A stretch of 24,640 nt of DNA, from NCBI GenBank assembly GCA_009786735.1, contig WQRM01000004.1, positions 1 to 24,640 on the forward strand, in the 5' to 3' direction. Shown one piece after another: positions 12,937-21,623 of the stretch (its first letter is position 1; every line of letters begins with the position of its first letter). The position numbers were made by a program, and so were the translations under genes. Source of the stretch: Oscillospiraceae bacterium (GTDB lineage: Bacteria > Bacillota > Clostridia > Oscillospirales > Acutalibacteraceae). The notes under the pieces are model-generated. The model worked only from the letters and a program-made list of their open reading frames with translations, searched no databases and was not told the origin of the DNA.

Positions 12937-14094
12937 ATGATAGAAATACGTACCGCACGCCCGGAAGAATTTGCAGCCATCATTGATATGCTTAACGTCA
13001 CGTTTTTCACCGAAGATGACCCCGCCGAAAAACGAGACTTCTTGCGCCTGCTGCCCAAGCTGTATAAAGAGCAGTACGCGCCGTGGGACAGCAACTATTG
13101 CGTGTTTGAAGACGGCCGCCCCGTGGCCGCTGTGGGCATGTATGTCAGCGAGCTGCACGTGGCCGGGCACACACTAAAACTCGGCGGCATCGGCAACGTG
13201 GGCGTCGCACCCAACAGCCAGGGCAAGGGCTACATGAAACTTGCGATGGACGCCGCCATGCAGGCCATGCGCAACCAAGGCTGCCAGCTGGGCGAGCTCG
13301 GCGGCGACCGCCACCGCTACCGCTATTGGGGCTTTGAAAAAGGCGGCGTGTGCGTGGACGCGCAGTTTTCGATGATCAACGTGAAACACAGCTTTGGCAA
13401 GGGTGAGCTTGCCGCAGAGTGGTCGGCGCGCCCCATTGCGCCGCAAGACATTCCACAGGTGCAAGCGCTGATTGAAGGCGAAGCCCTGCACATCAAGCAC
13501 GACAGCGCAGCGCTGCATGATGTTTTGTCCTCGTGGCGCGAGCAACCTTGGGCGCTTTGGTGTGGCGACAAACTCGCCGGGCGCTTCAACCGCAGCTGGG
13601 ATGACAAGCAGGTCTTGCAGGTTCAGCTTGCACCATGGGTGGATTCCCTTGAGCAGCCCTTGCGTGTGATTCTCCCCTTGTTGCCCGATGATGCGAGCAT
13701 TGAGGTGAAAATCCCGCTGTGGCGACGCGACTTGCTCGCCCTCGCCGCACCCGTGACCGAAAACATGAGCTTGCTCACCGCCGGGCAATTCAACGTGTTG
13801 GATTGGCAAGCTTGCCTCACCGCGCTGCTGGACTTGCAGGCGCAGTGCAAAACGCTGCTCGACGGCGAGTTGACCGTGCGCATTGCGGGCTATGCAGCTG
13901 ACGAAACGTTGCGTGTTGCGGTGCAAAACGGCGTGCCCAGCGTGACGACCTCCGACGGCGCGCCCGCCAAAACCATGAGCCATCTGGATGCCATGAGCTA
14001 CTTCCTCGGCTTGGTGTGCCCCGCGCGCACCTGCCCGGTGGCGCAAAACTGGTTTCCTCTGCCGATGTGGCTTTGGTCGTTTGATACGGTGTAA
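12937..14094 (+). CDS. Eis-type GNAT N-acetyltransferase
   Basis: 385 residues from the ATG at 12937, with AGGAGAGGA about 7-11 bases upstream. It has the three-part layout of the 'enhanced intracellular survival' (Eis) family: an N-terminal GNAT domain (about 1-150) with acetyl-CoA loop GVAPNSQGKGYMKLAMDAAM (89-108), a second GNAT-like domain (about 155-285), and a C-terminal SCP2-like domain (about 290-385) ending in the conserved hydrophobic FPLPMWLWSFDTV. Known Eis enzymes acetylate amines of peptides or aminoglycosides; many gut homologues have no known substrate. The free C-terminal carboxylate after the SCP2-like domain is part of the active site in Eis. It shares a promoter with, and lies 32 bases before, the alpha-mannosidase gene. 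I cannot say whether it confers drug resistance. Confidence 0.85.
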   Translation: MIEIRTARPEEFAAIIDMLNVTFFTEDDPAEKRDFLRLLPKLYKEQYAPWDSNYCVFEDGRPVAAVGMYVSELHVAGHTLKLGGIGNVGVAPNSQGKGYMKLAMDAAMQAMRNQGCQLGELGGDRHRYRYWGFEKGGVCVDAQFSMINVKHSFGKGELAAEWSARPIAPQDIPQVQALIEGEALHIKHDSAALHDVLSSWREQPWALWCGDKLAGRFNRSWDDKQVLQVQLAPWVDSLEQPLRVILPLLPDDASIEVKIPLWRRDLLALAAPVTENMSLLTAGQFNVLDWQACLTALLDLQAQCKTLLDGELTVRIAGYAADETLRVAVQNGVPSVTTSDGAPAKTMSHLDAMSYFLGLVCPARTCPVAQNWFPLPMWLWSFDTV

Positions 14095-14126
14095 CTAAAA
14101 TTTTCGCAGATAGAAAGAGGTCCCCC

Positions 14127-17100
14127 ATGGCAAACTTCGACATCCCCTTTGTGGACAAGAACTCCGAACGTTATGCCCTAAGCAAGCGCATCGGCACCAT
14201 CGCTGACCACATCAAGCGCGACTTCCTGTTCCCGCACAGCATCTCCACCGGCGATTTCCTCTTCCGCGACGGTCAAAGCTCCATCGAGCACATCAACGAA
14301 GGCGAATGGTCACACTTTGACGCAAAAAATGACCACTGGGGCTACCCGGAATGCTATGCGTGGTTCAAGCAAACCGTCACCGTGCCGCCGGAGTTCGCCG
14401 GTCGCCCCGTGGTGGTGGAATTCACGCCCAGCGACACCTGGTGGCGCGACCACGACCCGCAAATCATCCTGTTTGTCAACGGCGTGCTGGCGCAAGGCGT
14501 TGACCAAAACCATAAGTACGTGCAAGTGCTGGACTGCGCAGCTGGCGGCGAGGTGCTGGAACTCGCCATCAATGGCTACACCGATGTGTTCGCGTGGAAA
14601 GGTCCTGTGCGCATGCGCGCGAACCTCAAAACGCTCAATCCCCTTGCGCAGCAAGTCTACTTCGACATCACCACCCCGCTGATGGTCGCCAACCTCTATG
14701 ACCACGACGAACTGGCGCGTGTGCGGCTGATTAAAACCCTCAACCAAGCCGTCAACATGCTAGACATGGCCGACCCCACGGATATCGCAGCGTTTGACAA
14801 AAGCGCGAAAGCCACCATCAAGTATCTGGACAAGAACCTGTATGGCGCGAAAAGCGACATCACCGCCTGCTGCGTGGGACACACACACATCGATGTCGCA
14901 TGGCTGTGGCGGCTGCGCCAAACGCGCGACAAAGTTGGTCGCAGCTTCGGCACGGTGCTCAAATACATGGAGCAATATCCCGAGTATGTGTTCATGAGCC
15001 CACAAGCGCAGCTTTACGACTATTGCAAAAAAGACTATCCCGAAGTGTATGAGCGCATCAAGCAGCGCGTGAAGGAAGGCCGCTGGGAAGTGGAAGGCTC
15101 CATGTGGGTGGAGGCTGACACCAATGTGAGCAGCGGTGAATCGCTCGTTCGGCAGTTCCTGGTGGGCAAGCGTTACTTCAAAGATGAGTTCGGCGTAGAC
15201 ACCAAAGTGATGTGGCTGCCGGACGTGTTTGGCTACAGCGGCGCACTGCCCCAGATCATCAAAAAATCGGGTCTGGACTACTTCATGACCACGAAGATCT
15301 CGTGGAATGAATACGACAAGTTCCCGCATGACACCTTCATGTGGCAAGGCATTGACGGCACGCGCGTGCTGTCGCACTTCGCCACCGGCAGCGACGCCAA
15401 AGACTCCGGTCACTTCACCACCTACAATTCCTACCTCGCCCCCAGCCAAGTCATCGGCGGCTGGAAGCGCTACAGCAACAAGGACCTCAACGAGGAATAT
15501 CTGATTTCCTACGGCTATGGCGACGGCGGCGGCGGACCGACCATCGAAATGATGGAATACAGCAAGCGCATGGAACGCGGCATTGAAGGCTGCCCGCTGG
15601 TCAAGCAAATGCCCAGCCAACAGTTCTTCCAAGACCTTGAGGCAAAGGTGAAAGACGACCCCAAACTGCCCGTTTGGGCAGGTGAGCTCTACCTGCAGTT
15701 CCACCGCGGCACGCTCACCAGCGAAGCGCTGTGCAAGCGCTACAACCGCAAAAGCGAATTCCTCTATCACGACGTGGAAACCTTGGCTGCCATTGCATAC
15801 CAGCTCGTCGCGCACGGCTACCCAGCCGAGGAAATCCTCGAAAGTTGGAAGCTGATTTTGCTCAACCAGTTCCACGATATCATCCCCGGCTCGTCCATTG
15901 ATTCGGTCTACACCGATGCCTATGAGCAATACGAGCAAGTGATGAGCGTGGGCGAATATCTGGCGGCAGCGGCGGAAAAATCGCTGCTGAACCAAATCCC
16001 CGGCAACGGCATTGTGGTGTTCAACACGCTTGGTCACAACCGGGATGACATCGTGGAAATCACGCTAAAAAACAGCGATGACCGCATCGCGGTATATGAT
16101 GCCGACGGCACGGAGCTGCCCAGCCAACTGTGCCACGATGGCGATAAAACCATCTTCCTCGCCAAGGGCGTGCCCGCCAAAGGCTGGAAAAGCTTCGCCT
16201 ACAAAGCCGTGGATTGCGACTGCAAGTTGCCCGGCGTGAAGGCGAAAAACTGGGTCATCGAAAACGATTTTTACAAGCTGACCTTTGACAAACACTACAA
16301 CGTGAAGAGTCTCATCGAGAAAGCCGGCGGCAATGAAATCGTGCCGGCGGGCAAGCTGGCCAACCGCGTGATTGCCTATGAAGACCGCGCGTTCAACCAC
16401 GAAGCTTGGGATGTGAAGAGCTACTTCCGCGAAAAATTCTGGTTCGTGGACGATGTGCAAAGTGCCGAAGTCATCGAGCAAGGCGCGGTGCGCACGGTGC
16501 TGCGCGTGGTGCGCAAATTCCTCAACAGCACCATTCAGCAGGACATGACGTTCTATCCCCACAGCCCGCGCATTGACGTGGTGTACAACGTTGATCTGCA
16601 AGACAAGCATATCTGCTTGAAGACCGACTATCCCGTGGATGTCAACGCCGACCGCGCCACGTTTGACATCCAATTTGGCAACCTGCAACGTGTGACACAC
16701 GAGAACTCCAGCTGGGATTTCGCGCAGTTTGAGGTTTGCGGTCACAAATGGGCAGACCTGAGCGACAACGGCTTTGGCTTGAGCGTGCTCAACGACTGCA
16801 AGTATGGCTGGACGGTGAAAGATGGTCACATTCAGCCCACGATGGTGCGCAGCCCCAACGGTCACCACGGTCAGCAGGACATTGGTCAGCACAACTTTGT
16901 GTATGCGATGTATCCACATGCAGGCACAGTTGCGCAAAGCGACGTGGTGCGCGAAAGCTACAACCTCAACGTGCCACTGCGCGCGATGATGGGCACCGGT
17001 GAGACCAACGGTCCGTTGCCGCAAGCGTTCAGCTTGGTGAGCGTAGACGCGCCCAACGTGATCATCGAAACGGTGAAAAAAGCCGAAGACAGCAACGCCA

Positions 17101-17276
17101 TTGTGGTGCGTGCTTACGAGTGCTGGAACCGCAAAACCACCGCGACCTTCGACTTTGGGCGCAAGGCCAAGCGCCTAAGCGAGTGCGACTTGATGGAAGA
17201 AAACGCCGCATCTTGCGACGCGACGCTGACCTTCAAGCCCTTCGAGATTAAGACTTTGCTCGTTGAGTTCGCGTAA
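14127..17276 (+). CDS. Alpha-mannosidase, glycoside hydrolase family 38
   Basis: 1049 residues; the ATG at 14127 has AAAGAGG six bases upstream. Domains in order: an N-terminal beta-sandwich (about 1-235), the GH38 catalytic barrel (about 245-520), a helical central domain (about 525-620), then a beta-rich C-terminal region. Seen: the zinc motif GHTHIDVAWLW (His254, Asp256), the catalytic nucleophile Asp366 in WLPDVFGYSGALPQI, MTTKISWNEYDKFP for substrate contact, and LLNQFHDIIPGSSIDSVYTDA with the further zinc His. There is no signal peptide, so it acts in the cytoplasm on imported oligosaccharides. It releases alpha-linked mannose, most likely from host N-glycan or yeast mannan fragments; the linkage cannot be read. 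It is probably cotranscribed with the upstream acetyltransferase. Confidence 0.94.
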   Translation: MANFDIPFVDKNSERYALSKRIGTIADHIKRDFLFPHSISTGDFLFRDGQSSIEHINEGEWSHFDAKNDHWGYPECYAWFKQTVTVPPEFAGRPVVVEFTPSDTWWRDHDPQIILFVNGVLAQGVDQNHKYVQVLDCAAGGEVLELAINGYTDVFAWKGPVRMRANLKTLNPLAQQVYFDITTPLMVANLYDHDELARVRLIKTLNQAVNMLDMADPTDIAAFDKSAKATIKYLDKNLYGAKSDITACCVGHTHIDVAWLWRLRQTRDKVGRSFGTVLKYMEQYPEYVFMSPQAQLYDYCKKDYPEVYERIKQRVKEGRWEVEGSMWVEADTNVSSGESLVRQFLVGKRYFKDEFGVDTKVMWLPDVFGYSGALPQIIKKSGLDYFMTTKISWNEYDKFPHDTFMWQGIDGTRVLSHFATGSDAKDSGHFTTYNSYLAPSQVIGGWKRYSNKDLNEEYLISYGYGDGGGGPTIEMMEYSKRMERGIEGCPLVKQMPSQQFFQDLEAKVKDDPKLPVWAGELYLQFHRGTLTSEALCKRYNRKSEFLYHDVETLAAIAYQLVAHGYPAEEILESWKLILLNQFHDIIPGSSIDSVYTDAYEQYEQVMSVGEYLAAAAEKSLLNQIPGNGIVVFNTLGHNRDDIVEITLKNSDDRIAVYDADGTELPSQLCHDGDKTIFLAKGVPAKGWKSFAYKAVDCDCKLPGVKAKNWVIENDFYKLTFDKHYNVKSLIEKAGGNEIVPAGKLANRVIAYEDRAFNHEAWDVKSYFREKFWFVDDVQSAEVIEQGAVRTVLRVVRKFLNSTIQQDMTFYPHSPRIDVVYNVDLQDKHICLKTDYPVDVNADRATFDIQFGNLQRVTHENSSWDFAQFEVCGHKWADLSDNGFGLSVLNDCKYGWTVKDGHIQPTMVRSPNGHHGQQDIGQHNFVYAMYPHAGTVAQSDVVRESYNLNVPLRAMMGTGETNGPLPQAFSLVSVDAPNVIIETVKKAEDSNAIVVRAYECWNRKTTATFDFGRKAKRLSECDLMEENAASCDATLTFKPFEIKTLLVEFA

Positions 17277-17282
17277 CGCCTG

Positions 17283-17320
17283 CGCAAAATAAAACGCCCG
17301 GTAGAGATTACTCTACCGGG
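17283..17320 (-). terminator. Terminator of the nucleotidyltransferase gene
   Basis: A perfect 10-bp stem CCCGGTAGAG / CTCTACCGGG (17297-17306 with 17311-17320, loop of four bases). On the minus strand it is followed by a T-rich CGTTTTATTTTGCG. It lies 20 bases after the convergent mannosidase stop and may work weakly in that direction too. Both possible stop codons of the nucleotidyltransferase (17308 and 17313) lie inside the hairpin. Confidence 0.85.
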
Positions 17321-17955
17321 TCTGCAATTGCTCTTTTGCCCATGTGATGCACTTGAGCATTGCCTGCGTGTCGTGCGAAAAAACCTGCTCGAACCATTGC
17401 GGAAAAGGCAATCTGAAGTTCATTCCATCGCCGAAACGCCATGCTTTGTGGCGGCATAGGACGGTTGTTGATTGCCCAAGTTGCCTCCAGCAGCGGCCAT
17501 GCATTGGCGCTTGCGATGTAATTCGCCTGCAAGACGTTGCCGTTCTCCAAGGCAGTTCGCAACTTCAGTTCCGCAGTCGCCATCCAGTGCGCCAAGCGGC
17601 GGCGCTCATGTTCGGGCGTGCGATACTGTTGATATTGCTGCTCCGCTAGAGTTGTCAGTTCGGCCAGCGCCCCACGATCGAATTGCACACTTGCCCCCAA
17701 ATAGCGATAGACCTCCATAGGATTTTGCGCAAGTTTTTCGCGTGCAGTTTGCACCGTGAAGTAGTGTGTTTCCACCAGCACGTTGCCCACCCATTGCGCG
17801 GTAAAACGATCTTCGTCGCACAGCACCAGCAGGTCTAAATCCGACTGCGGCGTGGCGCATCCTCCTGCCCACGAGCCGTTGAGCAGCACGCCCTGCACGG
17901 CGGGGTCGCTTTGCCATTGCGCAACTTGTTCGCGCAACACATCCAAAGCCTCCAT
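17308..17955 (-). CDS. Nucleotidyltransferase (MNT/kanamycin-type fold), probable 3' frameshift
   Basis: The ATG at 17955 has GGAGG five bases upstream (17961-17965). The N-terminal domain shows the polymerase-beta-type signature LLNGSWAGGCATPQSDLDLLVL, with Gly27-Ser28 and the metal-binding Asp39 and Asp41; such proteins transfer a nucleoside monophosphate to an antibiotic or protein. Residues about 85-190 are helical (ELTTLAEQQY, HERRRLAHWM). The frame as written ends near 17308 in NELQIAFSAMVRAGFF and an unlikely tail. From about 17424 the neighbouring frame reads MNFRLPFPQWFEQVFSHD and continues QAMLKCITWAKEQLQTR to a TAG at 17313; by my count it has about 69% G/C third positions against about 37% for the annotated frame. 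One extra base near 17420-17425 would explain this. The last 35-38 residues should be treated as uncertain. The substrate is unknown. Confidence 0.72.
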   Translation of the reverse strand: MEALDVLREQVAQWQSDPAVQGVLLNGSWAGGCATPQSDLDLLVLCDEDRFTAQWVGNVLVETHYFTVQTAREKLAQNPMEVYRYLGASVQFDRGALAELTTLAEQQYQQYRTPEHERRRLAHWMATAELKLRTALENGNVLQANYIASANAWPLLEATWAINNRPMPPQSMAFRRWNELQIAFSAMVRAGFFARHAGNAQVHHMGKRAIADPVE

Positions 17956-17965
17956 GTTATCCTCC

Positions 17966-18000
17966 AAAAAACCAATGCCCCAAGTTAGACTTGAGGCATT
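17966..18000 (-). terminator. Terminator after rplQ (end of the ribosomal operon)
   Basis: On the minus strand the stem AATGCC-T-CAAGT / ACTTG-G-GGCATT (17989-18000 with 17974-17985, one mismatch, three-base loop) is followed by GG and six T (complement of 17966-17971). It lies 11 bases after the rplQ stop. Its T-run is directly followed by the GGAGG site of the nucleotidyltransferase gene, so that gene can only be read by readthrough or from a promoter inside rplQ. Confidence 0.88.
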
Positions 18001-18011
18001 TGAATAATTTG

Positions 18012-18587
18012 TTATTCTGCAGCTTCTTCAGCCACTTTTTCTGCGGGAGTTTCTTCGACCGCGACCTCTTCAGCAGCGGTTTCTTCAGCCACCACGTCTT
18101 CAGCAACGACCTCTTCCGCTACCACTTCTTCTTCCACAACAGCTTCTTCAACTGCTGCAGGCGCTTCAGCGGCAACTTCGCGCTTGCGGTTACGCGTGGC
18201 GCGCGGCTTGGCTGCAGCTTTGGATTTTTTCTCGACTTTTTCTTCCACCACCAGCTCAAGAATCGCCATTTCGGCACCATCGCCACGGCGCGGACCGGTG
18301 CGCACGATGCGGGTATAACCACCATTGCGGGCGGCATACTGCGGCGCGATTTCGTCAAACAGCTTTTTCACCACATCTTCTTTGGTGATGAACGCAAGCG
18401 CTTGACGCTTGTTGGCCAAGGTAGGCGTTTTGCCAATGGTAATATACTTTTCCGCCAGCGAACGCACTTCTTTGGCGCGGGTGACGGTGGTTTCAACACG
18501 GCCGTGTTCAAGGAAATGTGTCACCAAGCCGCGCAGCATGGCCATGCGGTGGTCGGTGGCACGCCCTAATTTACGGGTTCCAGGCAT
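18012..18587 (-). CDS. rplQ: 50S ribosomal protein L17 with long acidic C-terminal tail
   Basis: 191 residues. Residues 1-113 are a complete L17: [20 protein letters not shown] at the start, VTTHF-like RNA-contact region, and [25 protein letters not shown] at the end. Typical L17 is about 113-127 residues. Here a basic linker follows (118-137, rich in Lys/Arg) and then a tail of about 54 residues made almost only of Glu, Val and Ala with repeats of the type EEVVAEEVV / [12 protein letters not shown]. Extended L17 tails occur in some bacteria; this one is notably repetitive and acidic. It is the last ribosomal gene, 18 bases after rpoA, followed by a terminator. L17 binds 23S rRNA near the exit tunnel, so a flexible tail could reach the surface; that is inference. 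Confidence 0.95.
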   Translation of the reverse strand: MPGTRKLGRATDHRMAMLRGLVTHFLEHGRVETTVTRAKEVRSLAEKYITIGKTPTLANKRQALAFITKEDVVKKLFDEIAPQYAARNGGYTRIVRTGPRRGDGAEMAILELVVEEKVEKKSKAAAKPRATRNRKREVAAEAPAAVEEAVVEEEVVAEEVVAEDVVAEETAAEEVAVEETPAEKVAEEAAE

Positions 18588-18605
18588 GGGTTTTCTCCTT
18601 TCGGG

Positions 18606-19556
18606 TTACTCATCTTCTTTTCGTAGTTCCAGCCCAAGCGAGCTGAGTTTCGCAATCACTTCATCCAAGGATTTGCGACCCAAGTTGCGCACTTTCATCA
18701 TGTCCTCGCCGCTTTTGGTGGTGAGGTCTTCCACGGTGTTGATGCCGGCACGCTTGAGGCAGTTGTACGAACGCACGGACAAATCCAGATCGTCAATCGT
18801 CATTTCAAGCACTTTTTCCTTGCGGCTATCGCTCTTCACCACCATGATTTCGGTGTCCTGCACCTCATCAGAAAGGTCGGCGAACAGCAGAAGGTGCTCG
18901 TTGATAATCTTCGCTGCCAAGGAAATCGCTTCTTGTGCGCTGGTGGTGCCGTCTGTCCAAACTTCAAGGGTGAGTTTGTCGTAGTCGGTAATTTGCCCAA
19001 CGCGCGTGTTTTCCACGGCGTAATTAACTTTCACCACCGGCGAGTAAATGCTATCCACAGCAATCACGCCAATGGGCGGCTTAAGCAACTCCTTGTTGCG
19101 CTCGGCCGACACATAACCGCGACCGATGTCGCAGGTGAGCTCCATGGAAAGCGTCGCGCCTTCCTCTAGGGTGGCAATGTGCAAATCTTGGTTGACGATC
19201 TCCACATCGGAGTCTGCTTGGATATCATAAGCATACACTTCGCCGGGTTCGTCAACGTCGATGTACAAGCGCTTGGGTTCGTCGCCAAAAATTTTCAGGA
19301 TAACGGACTTTAGGTTGAGAATAATCTCGGTCACGTCTTCCTTCACGCCGGGGATGGTGGAAAATTCATGTAAAATTCCGTCGATTTTCGCGGAGGTCAC
19401 GGCGTAGCCAGGCAGCGATGACAGCAGCACGCGGCGCAGCGAGTTGCCCAACGTGGTGCCAAAACCGCGCTCGAGGGGTTCCACCACAAACTTGCCGTAA
19501 GTCCCATCGGACTTGAGGTCGGTAATCTCGATTTTTGGCTTTTCAATGCCAATCAT
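18606..19556 (-). CDS. rpoA: DNA-directed RNA polymerase alpha subunit
   Basis: 316 residues, full length; the ATG at 19554-19556 has AAGGGG eight bases upstream. It is the scaffold for assembly of RNA polymerase and contact point for activators and UP elements. Seen: the N-terminal domain with [29 protein letters not shown] (dimer and beta contact), [18 protein letters not shown], and the linker after about residue 230, then the helix-hairpin-helix C-terminal domain with [21 protein letters not shown] and [18 protein letters not shown], which carries the DNA- and sigma-contact residues. It lies in the conserved position between rpsD and rplQ. Confidence 0.98.
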   Translation of the reverse strand: MIGIEKPKIEITDLKSDGTYGKFVVEPLERGFGTTLGNSLRRVLLSSLPGYAVTSAKIDGILHEFSTIPGVKEDVTEIILNLKSVILKIFGDEPKRLYIDVDEPGEVYAYDIQADSDVEIVNQDLHIATLEEGATLSMELTCDIGRGYVSAERNKELLKPPIGVIAVDSIYSPVVKVNYAVENTRVGQITDYDKLTLEVWTDGTTSAQEAISLAAKIINEHLLLFADLSDEVQDTEIMVVKSDSRKEKVLEMTIDDLDLSVRSYNCLKRAGINTVEDLTTKSGEDMMKVRNLGRKSLDEVIAKLSSLGLELRKEDE

Positions 19557-19588
19557 GCACAGGTCCCCTTTCGATTATTAGGGTAGGC

Positions 19589-20212
19589 CTACTTGGAGTA
19601 AAACTCAACGATGAGGTGTTCTTCAACAGGCACGTGAATTTGGTCGCGGGTGGGCAGTGCCAGCACACGACCTTCAGCGGCTTGCGCACCGCGCTCCAGC
19701 CATGCAGGCACAGGGCGTGCGCTGCCGGCTTCAAGCGTTTGCTTGAACACTTCGCTTTCACGGCTTTTTTCTTTGATGGTAATCACATCACCTGCAGCAA
19801 GCAGATAGGATGGGATATCCACTTTTTTGCCGTTGACCAAGAAATGACCATGATTCACCAGCTGGCGAGCTTGCGCGCGCGACACACCCCAGCCAAGCAG
19901 ATGCACAACGTTGTCAAGACGTTGTTCGCACAGGCGCAGCAGGTTTTCGCCGGTTTTGCCGCCAACTTTGGTGGCCATCACATAGTACTTGTGGAATTGG
20001 CTTTCGCTCACGCCGTAGTAGCGCTTCGCAGCCTGTTTCGCACGCATTTGTGTGGAGTAGTCCGACGGTTTTTTGCGACCTTGACCGTGTTGACCAGGCG
20101 CATAGGAGCGGCGGTCAATGGCGCATTTGCCGGTGTAGCAACGGTCGCCTTTCAAAAAGAGCTTTGTGCCTTCGCGGCGGCAAAGTTTACATTTTGCTCC
20201 GGTATATCTCAT
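19589..20212 (-). CDS. rpsD: 30S ribosomal protein S4
   Basis: 207 residues; the ATG at 20210-20212 has AGGAGG upstream. S4 is a primary 16S rRNA-binding assembly protein. Seen: N-terminal zinc-binding cysteines C8-x2-C11 and C25-x4-C30, [13 protein letters not shown], then the S4 RNA-binding domain with [39 protein letters not shown] and the C-terminal [13 protein letters not shown]. The four cysteines mark the zinc-containing (C+) form, whereas many bacteria carry a zinc-free version. The gene is 32 bases upstream of rpoA. S4 often represses its own operon by binding the leader; no such site was looked for in detail. Confidence 0.97.
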   Translation of the reverse strand: MRYTGAKCKLCRREGTKLFLKGDRCYTGKCAIDRRSYAPGQHGQGRKKPSDYSTQMRAKQAAKRYYGVSESQFHKYYVMATKVGGKTGENLLRLCEQRLDNVVHLLGWGVSRAQARQLVNHGHFLVNGKKVDIPSYLLAAGDVITIKEKSRESEVFKQTLEAGSARPVPAWLERGAQAAEGRVLALPTRDQIHVPVEEHLIVEFYSK

Positions 20213-20223
20213 TGTGATTCCTC

Positions 20224-20628
20224 CTAAACTCTACGACGCTTGGGCGGGCGGCAGCCGTTGTGCGGAATGGGTGTAACGTCTTTGATCAAGCTCACTTCCA
20301 AGCCCGCAGTTTGCAGCGCACGAATGGCTGCCTCGCGGCCTTGACCGGGACCTTTGACGAACACTTCCACATACTTCAGGCCGTGCTCCATGGCGTTTTT
20401 CGCCGCAACTTCAGCAGCAGTTTGCGCTGCGAAAGGCGTGCTTTTTTTTGAACCACGGAAACCCATTTCGCCTGCAGATGCCCATGAAAGCGCATTGCCT
20501 GCGGTGTCGGTAATGGTCACAATGGTGTTGTTAAACGTCGATTGAATGTGTGCGGCGCCGCGCTCAATATTCTTGCGCTCGCGGCGGCGGCGCGTGCCTG
20601 TGGTTTTTTTACCAGCTTTGGGTGCCAT
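20224..20628 (-). CDS. rpsK: 30S ribosomal protein S11
   Basis: 134 residues with the usual S11 layout: a basic N-terminus ([20 protein letters not shown]), [41 protein letters not shown] and the C-terminal [18 protein letters not shown]. It binds 16S rRNA in the platform. The ATG at 20628 has GAGGAGG upstream. The gene lies between rpsM and rpsD, its conserved place in the alpha operon. Confidence 0.97.
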   Translation of the reverse strand: MAPKAGKKTTGTRRRRERKNIERGAAHIQSTFNNTIVTITDTAGNALSWASAGEMGFRGSKKSTPFAAQTAAEVAAKNAMEHGLKYVEVFVKGPGQGREAAIRALQTAGLEVSLIKDVTPIPHNGCRPPKRRRV

Positions 20629-20644
20629 AGCAAATTACCTCCTC

Positions 20645-21013
20645 TTACTTCTTCTTATTGGCAATTGTCTTTTTGGGACCCTTGCGTGTGCGGGCGTTCG
20701 TTTTGCTGCGCTGACCGCGTACGGGCAAGCCCTTGCGATGGCGCAAACCACGGTAGCTGCCGATTTCAATCAAACGCTTGATGTTGAATTGAACTTCACG
20801 GCGCAGGTCACCCTCCACCTTCACGTTGTGGTCAATATAATCGCGCAGCTTAGACACGTCGTCTTCCGACAAATCCTTCACGCGGATGTCGGGATTAACG
20901 CCCGTTGCGGCGATGATATCACCAGCGGTTTTGTGGCCAATGCCCAAGATATAGGTCAGGCCAATTTCGATGCGCTTGTCGCGCGGCAGGTCTACACCTG
21001 AAATACGTGCCAT
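20645..21013 (-). CDS. rpsM: 30S ribosomal protein S13
   Basis: 122 residues. Seen: the start [29 protein letters not shown], and the C-terminal [20 protein letters not shown] followed by [15 protein letters not shown]13 sits in the head of the small subunit, contacting the P-site tRNA and L5. The ATG has AGGAGG upstream, and the gene follows rpmJ by 15 bases. Confidence 0.97.
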   Translation of the reverse strand: MARISGVDLPRDKRIEIGLTYILGIGHKTAGDIIAATGVNPDIRVKDLSEDDVSKLRDYIDHNVKVEGDLRREVQFNIKRLIEIGSYRGLRHRKGLPVRGQRSKTNARTRKGPKKTIANKKK

Positions 21014-21028
21014 AGTTAGCCTCCTAAG

Positions 21029-21142
21029 TTAGCCTTGACGTTGTTTGTGTTTTGGATTTTCGCAAATGACCATGATGCGCCCTTTGCGGCGAATCACTTT
21101 GCATTTGTCGCAGATTTTCTTCACGGAAGGTCTTACTTTCAT
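21029..21142 (-). CDS. rpmJ: 50S ribosomal protein L36
   Basis: 37 residues, too short for most ORF lists, but unmistakable: it begins [19 protein letters not shown] and ends NPKHKQRQG. Zinc ligands Cys11, Cys14, Cys27 and His32 or nearby mark the zinc-containing form. The ATG at 21140-21142 has AGGAGG upstream, and the stop TAA is at 21029-21031. It lies between infA and rpsM, the usual order. Confidence 0.97.
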   Translation of the reverse strand: MKVRPSVKKICDKCKVIRRKGRIMVICENPKHKQRQG

Positions 21143-21155
21143 GTGAGTTTTCCTC

Positions 21156-21374
21156 CTACTTGCTGCGCCAGATGATCCGACCGCGGGTCAAATCATAGGG
21201 CGACATTTCAACGGTTACTTTATCGCCGGGCAAAATGCGGATGTAGTTCATGCGCAGCTTGCCCGAGATGTGCGCGAGTATCTTGTGTTCGTTTTGCAGC
21301 TGAACTTGAAAGGTTGCGTTGGGCAGAGCCTCTACGACTACACCTTCTACTTCAATCATGTCTGACTTCGGCAT
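21156..21374 (-). CDS. infA: Translation initiation factor IF-1
   Basis: 72 residues from the ATG at 21372-21374, exactly the usual length. An in-frame GTG three codons earlier is less likely, since AAGGTG lies six bases before the ATG. The protein is a single S1/OB-fold: [60 protein letters not shown] and RGRIIWRSK. It binds the A site of the small subunit during initiation. The start overlaps the end of the upstream KOW gene by 23 bases, which implies coupled translation. Confidence 0.97.
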   Translation of the reverse strand: MPKSDMIEVEGVVVEALPNATFQVQLQNEHKILAHISGKLRMNYIRILPGDKVTVEMSPYDLTRGRIIWRSK

Positions 21375-21621
21375 ATGGTTCACCTTTCTGGATGCGATTT
21401 AGTGTTTTTCTTAACGCTTTGTTGCCCCTAAGTTGCCAAGTGAGGGGTTCCAGCTGCAAAAGGGGCGCAAGATGGTTAGGGTTCTTCTTCTTCGGGCGTT
21501 GCAGGGGGCGTTCGCGACCGTCGGCCACCAGCACCATGCCGCCCTCATAGCCTACCACACACAGCAGGTAATCTTTGTCTCTTCCTGCGGTTGGCTGCAC
21601 AATTGTGCCGATTGGCAGCAT
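21352..21621 (-). CDS. KOW-domain RNA-binding protein (L14e-like)
   Basis: 89 residues; the ATG at 21619-21621 has GGAGG seven bases upstream, inside the end of map, and two bases separate the genes. The KOW-type start is [20 protein letters not shown], followed by [22 protein letters not shown], the usual pattern of the small KOW/L14e-like protein that in Clostridia is found between map and infA. The family is presumed ribosome- or RNA-associated; its molecular role is not well established. The C-terminal half (about 52-89) is basic and predicted helical. Overlap with infA (23 bases) suggests a fixed stoichiometry with IF-1. Confidence 0.88.
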   Translation of the reverse strand: MLPIGTIVQPTAGRDKDYLLCVVGYEGGMVLVADGRERPLQRPKKKNPNHLAPLLQLEPLTWQLRGNKALRKTLNRIQKGEPYAEVRHD

Positions 21622-21623
21622 GC

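Noticed and set aside
12797..12958. Long N-terminal extension of the rmlB reading frame
   Set aside because: It runs across the promoter boxes and the GGAGG site; the ATG at 12796 gives the standard RmlB start.
14760..16037. Long antisense open frames inside the alpha-mannosidase gene (14760-16037 and 16065-17024, minus strand)
   Set aside because: GC-rich coding DNA commonly leaves the antisense frame open; the translations show no family motif and no ribosome site or promoter is evident.
17606..18007. Small open frames on either strand around the nucleotidyltransferase and terminator
   Set aside because: They are shadows of the coding frame, without ribosome sites or recognisable motifs.
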